In this document: piece by piece, positions 58,826 through 64,000 of the stretch | Layout: each line of letters starts with the position of its first letter | Position numbering within the stretch: the first letter of the stretch is position 1 | Source: Rhodobacteraceae bacterium EhC02 | GTDB taxonomy: Bacteria; Pseudomonadota; Alphaproteobacteria; Rhodobacterales; Rhodobacteraceae | Length of the DNA: 64,000 bases | Assembly: GCA_001650895.1 (NCBI GenBank) | Contig: LXYH01000001.1 | Coordinates: 1 to 64,000 of the forward strand | Direction: 5' to 3' | Notes under the pieces: model-generated | Seen by the model: only the letters and a program-made list of their open reading frames with translations | Told to the model about the DNA's origin: nothing | Database searches by the model: none | Program-made: the position numbers and the translations under genes

Positions 58826-59559
58826 CACAGAAACCAGAATCGAATGTGAGCGATGACATGCTGATGGCCCTTGCAGATGGCGAATTGACCAGCCCCGATG
58901 CCAGCAAACTGCTTGCGCAGATCAAGGCCAGCCCGGAGTTGAGCGCACGCTATGCGATGTTCACCGGAACGGCCGCCGCCTTGCGCGACGCTTTGGACCC
59001 CGGCCCGGTTCCGGATCACCTGATCTCGACCGTGCTGACGGCACCCATGGGTGGCGCGCCGGAACAGCCGCAGGATGCCACGGTCATACCGCTGCGCGCA
59101 AAGGGCAAAGCCACGCCGACATGGTCTGTCTGGCCGATGGCGCTGGCCGCGTCACTTGCCCTGGCCATGGGGATCGGCGGCTTTCTGACCGGGCGCAGCA
59201 TGACCCCCGTTCCCGCAGGGCTGGAAACCGCGGCCATCGCGCTGACCGGCACAACGACCGGCGGCAGCACGATGCTGGCCGATGGCAGCACGGCCCGCGT
59301 GCTTGGCAGCTTCGACACCGATATCGGCCTGTGCCGCCTGATCGCCGTGGATGGGGCGGATGGCCACATGGACCGCGCCGTGCTCTGCCGGTCGGAGCCC
59401 GATGTCTGGCGCACGGCGCTTGCTGTCTCGGAAGGGTCGTCGAACATGTTCCTGCCCGCATCAGACATGGCCGTCGGCCTGATCGACGACTTCCTGAACG
59501 GGATCGGAGCCAACGCGGCGATGAACCCCGAGGACGAGGCCCGCGCCCTGTCGCGGTGA
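58822..59559 (+). CDS. Membrane-bound anti-sigma factor
   Basis: 245 residues. Cytoplasmic N-terminal anti-sigma part (residues 1-100, SDDMLMALADGELTSPDASKLLAQIKASPELSARYAMFTG), one TM at about 104-124 (WPMALAASLALAMGIGGFLTG) and a periplasmic C-terminal domain with C171 and C189. There is no HxxxCxxC zinc motif, so it is not the ChrR/RsrA zinc type. The exported domain could be a sensor, possibly cleaved by the divergent S8 protease; inference. Confidence 0.88.
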   Translation: MTQKPESNVSDDMLMALADGELTSPDASKLLAQIKASPELSARYAMFTGTAAALRDALDPGPVPDHLISTVLTAPMGGAPEQPQDATVIPLRAKGKATPTWSVWPMALAASLALAMGIGGFLTGRSMTPVPAGLETAAIALTGTTTGGSTMLADGSTARVLGSFDTDIGLCRLIAVDGADGHMDRAVLCRSEPDVWRTALAVSEGSSNMFLPASDMAVGLIDDFLNGIGANAAMNPEDEARALSR

Positions 59560-59569
59560 CAGGGCCTGC

Positions 59570-59866
59570 TCAGGCGGTCAGGATCGCGCTGACCTTGAGG
59601 GCGCGTTGCAGGCTGCCGTCGACCTTGAGCTTGCCCATCATGAAGGCGGTCGCCGGGTTCTGATCGCCCGACAGGATATTGCGGAAGACTTGCTCGGCAG
59701 CAGCAAGGGTCACGTCCGCCGCCTCGTCACCCTCGGCGCGGCGGGCACCATCCTGATCCAGCATGAGCGCACCTTCGCCCGTGATCTCGAGCCGGGCGGT
59801 GCCCTGAAGCTGCCCCGTCACGCGCGGACCAAGGAACGCGATGAATTCTTCGACAATGGCGGACAT
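59570..59866 (-). CDS. SCP2 sterol-binding-domain protein
   Basis: 98 residues: RVTGQLQGTARLEITGEGALMLDQDGARRAEGDEAADVTLAAAEQVFRNILSGDQNPATAFMMGKLKVDGSLQRALKVSAIL. This is the SCP2 lipid-binding fold with the conserved GKLKVDGxxxxAL end. ATG 59866 (MSAIVEEF) is the first sensible start. Ligand unknown (lipid or fatty acyl). Confidence 0.9.
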   Translation of the reverse strand: MSAIVEEFIAFLGPRVTGQLQGTARLEITGEGALMLDQDGARRAEGDEAADVTLAAAEQVFRNILSGDQNPATAFMMGKLKVDGSLQRALKVSAILTA

Positions 59867-59962
59867 GATGCGCACTCCGGCGGGCAAGATTTGGCAACGC
59901 CCCCGCAGGTCAACCGATTGCGGGACGATTTGCCAAGCACGACCTTGCGTCAGCCGGACCCG

Positions 59963-60406
59963 CTACCAGCGGGTCAGGGCGTCTTCATCCTCGTCCTTGG
60001 CGGCAACCCAGGCGTCCCCCTCGACACCCTGTTCCTTTTTCCAGAACGGCGCGCGGGATTTCAGATAGTCCATCAGGTATTCGGCCGCCTCGAAGGCGTC
60101 GCGGCGATGCGGCGCAGCGGTGGCGACCATCATGATCATCTCGCCCGGCTGCATCGGCCCGAAACGGTGGATCACCAAAGCATCGCCCAACGACCAGCGC
60201 GCCTGTGCTTCGGCCGCGATCTTTTCCAGCGCCTTTTCCGTCATGCCGGGGTAATGCTCGATCACCATCTGGCGCAACGGATGCGCGGGATCGTCACGCA
60301 CAACGCCGGAAAACGTGACGATCGCACCCATGTCGGTGCGGCCGGATGCAAAGGCATTTGCCTCTGCGCCCAGATCGAAGGGGTTTTCCTGAACCACGAT
60401 CCGCAT
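59963..60406 (-). CDS. moaE: Molybdopterin synthase large subunit
   Basis: 147 residues. Features: ENPFDLGAEANAF, GAIVTFSGVVRDD, IEHYPGMTEKAL, and KSRAPFWKKEQ containing the catalytic Lys. Works with MoaD (directly upstream on the same strand, 14 nt away) to insert dithiolene sulfur into molybdopterin. Confidence 0.95.
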   Translation of the reverse strand: MRIVVQENPFDLGAEANAFASGRTDMGAIVTFSGVVRDDPAHPLRQMVIEHYPGMTEKALEKIAAEAQARWSLGDALVIHRFGPMQPGEMIMMVATAAPHRRDAFEAAEYLMDYLKSRAPFWKKEQGVEGDAWVAAKDEDEDALTRW

Positions 60407-60420
60407 GACAGCCCCCTTTT

Positions 60421-60669
60421 TCAGCCGCCCGTCATCGGTGGGAAGAACGCAACCTCGCGCGCGCCGGCAAGCGGCGCGTCGAAATCGGTCAGATCCTGAT
60501 CAACGGCGACGCGCAGCGCCGACAGGTCCGAAAAGGCCAGGGCATAGCGTTCTTCGCGGGCGCGCAGCTCCGCAACCAGATCGGCGACGGTCGCCGCCTG
60601 GGTATCGACCTGTTCGCGCGCCAGCCCGATCCGTTCACGGACCCAGGCGAAATAGAGAATGTCGATCAT
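60421..60669 (-). CDS. moaD: Molybdopterin synthase small subunit
   Basis: 82 residues of the ubiquitin-like MoaD fold, ending in the required Gly-Gly (PPMTGG) that becomes thiocarboxylated. Starts MIDILYFAWVRERIGLAREQV. The ATG at 60669 overlaps the pgsA stop (ATGA). Small size may have hidden it in automatic calls. Confidence 0.93.
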   Translation of the reverse strand: MIDILYFAWVRERIGLAREQVDTQAATVADLVAELRAREERYALAFSDLSALRVAVDQDLTDFDAPLAGAREVAFFPPMTGG

Positions 60670-61331
60670 CTGTCTTCCTTCAGGAGCGGCTGCGCCTTGC
60701 GGAAATAGTCCACCCCGGTGATCAAGGTCAATGCCGCCGCGATCCACAGCAGGGTCAGGCCGATATTGCCCGACCAGATCATGCCTTCCAGCTTCCAGCG
60801 CAGCCCGTGCAGATCCGGTTGCCGGCCCTCGATGACGGCCAGTACCGTCGCCTCGTCCATGCCATAGATGATCATGCCGAAGTAGTGTTCGAACACGCCT
60901 TGGGCAAAGAGCACGGCGATGGCGACCATCTGGGCGGTGGTCTTCCACTTGGCCAGTTTCGTGACTTTCAGCGTGCCTGCCACATCGCCCAGGAATTCGC
61001 GCAAGCCCGACACGAAGACCTCGCGGAACAGGATCACGGTTGCCGGAAGCACCAGCCAGGGCGACATCGACGAATAGCCCACGATCACCATCAGCGCGAT
61101 CACCACCATCGCCTTGTCGGCGATCGGGTCCAGCATCGCGCCCATCTTGGTTTCCTGCTTCCACTCACGCGCAAGATAGCCGTCAAACCAATCGGTAACC
61201 GCCGCCGTCACGAACAGCATCAGCGCGAACCAGTCAGCATAGGGCCTTGTGAAATAAAGAAACATCACCGCCACGCCGGGGGCAGCCAGCAACCGTCCAG
61301 CGGTCAGGATATTCGGCAAGGTCCATGTCAT
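60666..61331 (-). CDS. pgsA: CDP-diacylglycerol-glycerol-3-phosphate 3-phosphatidyltransferase
   Basis: 221-residue membrane enzyme making phosphatidylglycerol phosphate. The CDP-alcohol phosphotransferase motif D-x2-D-G-x2-A-R-x8-G-x3-D-x3-D appears intact as DWFDGYLAREWKQETKMGAMLDPIAD. Start MTWTLPNILTAGRLLAAPGVAV is conserved. Heads the pgsA-moaD-moaE order seen in relatives. Confidence 0.95.
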   Translation of the reverse strand: MTWTLPNILTAGRLLAAPGVAVMFLYFTRPYADWFALMLFVTAAVTDWFDGYLAREWKQETKMGAMLDPIADKAMVVIALMVIVGYSSMSPWLVLPATVILFREVFVSGLREFLGDVAGTLKVTKLAKWKTTAQMVAIAVLFAQGVFEHYFGMIIYGMDEATVLAVIEGRQPDLHGLRWKLEGMIWSGNIGLTLLWIAAALTLITGVDYFRKAQPLLKEDR

Positions 61332-61438
61332 GCCTCATACCTAGCGGGTCTTTTGCGCACTGGGAAGGCGATAAGATAGCCACCAATGCGCACAACTGAC
61401 AGGGCAGATCAGTATTTCGGGAACGTTGAAGCGGCAGG

Positions 61439-62203
61439 TCAGGATTGCGGGCGTTCGGCCCAGCCTGCAAAGATCCGCTCGAGCGCGACGACAGCGTAAT
61501 AGAGCACGATCCCCAGCACGGCGAGCGCGATCAGCACCGCGAACATCAGCGGATAATCGCCGTTCGTCTCACCGGATTTGAACAGCGCCCCCAGACCGCG
61601 CCCATGGGGCGAGACGATCTCGACCAGGTTGGTGCCGATGAAAGCGAGCGTGACCGACACCTTCAGCGCCCCGAAGAATTCGGGCAGGGTCTTGGGCAGG
61701 GCGATCTTGCGGAAGATCGTGACCCGCGACGCCCCGAGGCTGCGCAGGATATCGCGGTATTCGGGTTCCAGCGTGGACAGACCGATACCCACCGACACGG
61801 CGATGGGAAAGAACGAGATCAGGAAGGCCATCAGAACGGTGTTGAAGTCATGCTGCCCGATGAAGATCAGCGCGATGACCGGCACCAGCGTGGCCTTGGG
61901 AATGGCGTTGAAGCCCACCAGCAAGGGATAAAGCGCATCGCGCGCGATGCGGGAAAAGCCCATCGCCATGCCCAGAAGCGTGCCGAACAGAACCGCCAGC
62001 CCAAGACCCGCCACGGTCCGCCAGAGTGTCTGCCAGCCCATTTCGATGAACAGGTTGGAATAGCGCGCAAAGGCAGGCGGCAGGTCGGATGGCGAGGCCA
62101 TCTTGTAATTGGGCCAGTCATTGACCCAGACGATGAATTCCCAAAGCCCAAGGAAGGCCAGAATGGCAAGGGTCGGCACCGCGATTTTCTGCAGGGTTTC
62201 CAT
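61439..62203 (-). CDS. ABC transporter permease (SsuC/TauC-like)
   Basis: 254 residues, about six TM helices, with the BPD_transp_1 EAA-type loop DILRSLGASRVTIFRKIALPKTLPEFFGALKVSVTLAF. Works with the ATPase and binding protein to import an organic nitrogen- or sulfur-type solute (nitrate/sulfonate/taurine/pyrimidine family). Overlaps the ATPase stop by 1 nt. Confidence 0.88.
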   Translation of the reverse strand: METLQKIAVPTLAILAFLGLWEFIVWVNDWPNYKMASPSDLPPAFARYSNLFIEMGWQTLWRTVAGLGLAVLFGTLLGMAMGFSRIARDALYPLLVGFNAIPKATLVPVIALIFIGQHDFNTVLMAFLISFFPIAVSVGIGLSTLEPEYRDILRSLGASRVTIFRKIALPKTLPEFFGALKVSVTLAFIGTNLVEIVSPHGRGLGALFKSGETNGDYPLMFAVLIALAVLGIVLYYAVVALERIFAGWAERPQS

Positions 62204-62991
62204 CAGTGCACCTCTCCGTCACGGCCTTGGGCGATCCGGATCTGGTCGCGTAGCAGATGCAGCATCTCGGCCGCCTCGGGCGTATAGAGGCTGTCAATGG
62301 TGCGGTCGGCGGGCAGATCCACCCGCAGCACATGCTGCGTGCGCGCCGGGCGGCCAGACAGGACGATCACCTGATCCCCCAGAAACACGGATTCGCGCAG
62401 ATCATGGGTGATCAGAACGCAGGTGAAGGGTTCGGCCGCGCGCAGATCGCGCATCGTCTGCCACAGATCCTCGCGCGTGAAGGCATCAAGCGCGCCGAAG
62501 GGTTCATCCATGATCAGCACATCGGGCTTGTGCACGATGGACCGGCAGAGCGAAGCACGCTGGCGCATCCCGCCTGACAGTTCCGAGGGGCGCTTGCCCT
62601 CGAAACCCTTCAGGCCCACCATTTCCAGCAGGTGCATCGCGCGCGCCTCGCGGTCACGCTGCGGCATGCGGGGGGCCACGATTTCCAGCGGCAGGATCAC
62701 GTTGTCAAGGATCGTGCGCCATTCCAGCAGGACCGGGTTCTGAAACGCCATGCCCACGGTCTTGCGCGGGGATGTCACACGCTCGCCATGCAGCCAGACT
62801 TCACCCTGATCAGGTTTCATCAGCCCGGCCACCAGCCGTGTCAGGGTGGATTTGCCGCAACCCGACGGGCCGACCACGGCGCAGAATTCGCCCTCGGGGA
62901 CCGATACGTTCAGATTGTCCAGCACCGGCAGGGGGCCTGCCTTGGTGCGATAGGCGTGGGTCACGCCCTTGATCTCGATAAGGTTCGACAT
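62203..62991 (-). CDS. ABC transporter ATP-binding protein (SsuB/TauB-like)
   Basis: 262 residues. Walker A GPSGCGKST, ABC signature LSGGMRQRASL, Walker B VLIMDEPFGALD, and H-loop LITHDLRES are intact. Sequence pattern matches the nitrate/sulfonate/taurine family ATPases. Followed by an 80-bp gap holding a terminator that separates it from the binding-protein gene. Confidence 0.92.
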   Translation of the reverse strand: MSNLIEIKGVTHAYRTKAGPLPVLDNLNVSVPEGEFCAVVGPSGCGKSTLTRLVAGLMKPDQGEVWLHGERVTSPRKTVGMAFQNPVLLEWRTILDNVILPLEIVAPRMPQRDREARAMHLLEMVGLKGFEGKRPSELSGGMRQRASLCRSIVHKPDVLIMDEPFGALDAFTREDLWQTMRDLRAAEPFTCVLITHDLRESVFLGDQVIVLSGRPARTQHVLRVDLPADRTIDSLYTPEAAEMLHLLRDQIRIAQGRDGEVH

Positions 62992-63023
62992 GTGCTGGAA
63001 CGATCCTGATAGGCGTCACATGG

Positions 63024-63052
63024 AAAAAGGCGCCCCCCGACAGGGAAGCGCC
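63024..63052 (-). terminator. Intercistronic terminator between binding-protein and ATPase genes
   Basis: On the minus strand GGCGC-TT-CCC (loop TGTC) GGG-GG-GCGCC, with the two T residues forming G-U pairs, followed by TTTTT; 20 nt past the binding-protein stop. It probably lets more binding protein than ATPase be made, by partial read-through. Confidence 0.7.
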
Positions 63053-63071
63053 ATGTCTTGGGTCCTGTGGA

Positions 63072-64000
63072 TCACTCCAGCATCAGGCTGCCATCGGTGG
63101 GCAGGTAGTCAGCGGTGAAATAGAGCGAGGCATCGGGCGCATTCACGAAGCTGTAGACCGATTTGGTCTGCTCAATCGCGGTTTCCATCCGGGCCGGGTC
63201 GATATTGCCCATGCCGTTGGCCTTGACCCAATCGGTGACCACATTGGCGTCCACGGCCATTTGCAGGCGGCGCTTTTCCAGCGCGGGATCAGCCGCGGGG
63301 TTGCGCTTGACCAGCGCCTCGATCGCCATGTCGGGATCGGCGATGGCATCTTTCCAGCCCATCGCAACGGCGCGCAGAAAGCCGGTGACGGCCTGCGGGT
63401 TGGCGGCGGCGAAATCCGTGTTCACGATCACCGCGTTGCCATAAAGCGCCACGCCGTTATCGGCCATCAGCAGAACGGTGATGTCATCCTCGGGCACGCC
63501 CAGACGGATCAGGTTCAGCGTCGACGAGAAGGAAAAGCCGGTCACCGATGCCACCTTGCCTTCGGCCAGCATCGGTTCGCGCACGGGGAAACCCACCGGT
63601 TCAACGGTGATCGACGCCATGTCGAGACCGTTCTCGGCGGCGAAGATCGGGAACTGCGCCCATGCGCCATCGGGCGGCGGCGCGCCCAGAACCTTGCCCG
63701 CCAGATCGGCCGGCGCGTTGATGCCCAGCGACTTGCGGCCCACCACGGCGAAGGGCGGCTTGTCATAGACCATCATCGCGGCAATGACCGGCGCACCGGG
63801 GTTCTGATCGAGGAATTTCATCAGGCTGTTGATATCGGCAAAGCCCACGGGAAACGCGCCGGTGGCGACTTTCGGGATCGCGTCAAGCGAACCTGCGCCT
63901 TCGGAAATCTCGACCGACAGGCCTTCAGCTTCGAAATGGCCCTTGTCCACCGCAACGAAATAGGGCGCGGCCGGTCCCTCGAATTTCCAGTCGAGCGCGA
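63072..64000 (-). CDS. ABC substrate-binding protein (NMT1/THI5-like), 5' end outside window
   Basis: At least 309 residues, cut at the right edge (start not present). Begins in the window with LDWKFEGPAAPYFVAVDKGHFEAEGL, typical of NMT1/SsuA-like periplasmic binding proteins, and continues with GAGSLDAIPKVATGAFPVGFADINSLMKF and SVTGFSFSSTLNL. Periplasmic by family. The substrate is not certain: pyrimidine (thiamin precursor), sulfonate or hydantoin-like ligands are all possible. Confidence 0.85.
   Translation of the reverse strand, partial: ALDWKFEGPAAPYFVAVDKGHFEAEGLSVEISEGAGSLDAIPKVATGAFPVGFADINSLMKFLDQNPGAPVIAAMMVYDKPPFAVVGRKSLGINAPADLAGKVLGAPPPDGAWAQFPIFAAENGLDMASITVEPVGFPVREPMLAEGKVASVTGFSFSSTLNLIRLGVPEDDITVLLMADNGVALYGNAVIVNTDFAAANPQAVTGFLRAVAMGWKDAIADPDMAIEALVKRNPAADPALEKRRLQMAVDANVVTDWVKANGMGNIDPARMETAIEQTKSVYSFVNAPDASLYFTADYLPTDGSLMLE

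Noticed and set aside
63072-64000. Assignment of the ABC importer to thiamin-precursor uptake because of the NMT1/THI5-like binding protein.
   Set aside because: No thi gene or TPP riboswitch is visible beside it, and the same fold imports sulfonates, taurine and other ligands.

Overview
The window is high-GC, densely packed bacterial chromosome with many 1-4 nt start/stop overlaps. The gene set points to an alphaproteobacterium of the order Rhodobacterales (Paracoccaceae/Roseobacteraceae): a Gln/Gly-rich DUF4175 (TIGR02302-type) membrane protein, ftsE-ftsX-plsC, pgsA-moaD-moaE, a separate aa3-oxidase subunit IV gene, phaA-phaB, ETF-ubiquinone oxidoreductase, plant-type glutamate-cysteine ligase, and a dihydroorotase-like protein without metal ligands next to pyrB. 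No rRNA, tRNA, CRISPR array, transposase or integrase was recognised.

Layout. 0-6 kb: glycosyltransferase, MAPEG protein, lpdA, then leftward ftsE-ftsX-plsC and a flavin-type oxidase. 6-14 kb: zinc-ribbon membrane protein, DUF4175 protein, and the leftward run argH - two tiny lipoproteins - DUF2834 - lysA, with a TlpA-like thioredoxin diverging from argH. 14-21 kb: tag, an EAL phosphodiesterase, phaA/phaB, a glyoxalase-type dioxygenase with an esterase, DUF465, tRNA methyltransferase and DUF2007. 21-31 kb: polyprenyl diphosphate synthase, ispE, TPR lipoprotein-like factor, ETF-QO, greA, azlCD and small membrane or lipoprotein genes. 31-43 kb: MBL hydrolase + acyl-CoA dehydrogenase, tsaC, yqgE, a DsbD-N-like protein, an RND efflux pair, moaB, a LysE exporter and a family-4 uracil-DNA glycosylase. 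43-49 kb: pyrB, two small membrane genes, an AT-richer stretch with an oppositely oriented membrane protein, then pyrC-like + plsY. 49-55 kb: gshA, rsmE, ubiA and an OmpA-family protein. 59-64 kb: SCP2 protein, moaE-moaD-pgsA and a SsuABC/NMT1-type ABC importer cut by the right edge.

The most unusual locus lies at 54.9-59.6 kb. An ECF-type sigma factor and its membrane anti-sigma factor diverge from three leftward genes: an exported subtilisin-like protease with a long Gly/Ser linker, a small exported Gly/Ser/Pro protein carrying 16 consecutive serines, and a protein joining an HPr-kinase-like P-loop domain to a PqqD-like domain. The protease and the Ser-rich protein share the same N-terminal signal (SRRALL...GLA...P...LG.AHASGG). 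The arrangement suggests a regulated export/modification system in which the kinase-PqqD protein acts on the Ser-rich partner. That function is inference; the gene content and shared signal are read directly.

Other signals include a dispersed 22-nt 3'-end motif (GGATATTT-N3-GCAAGAAGAAG) just downstream of four genes, always in the sense orientation; perfect palindromes upstream of phaB and of the pyrC-like gene; and catalytic or metal-ligand losses in the pyrC-like protein and the uracil-DNA glycosylase.
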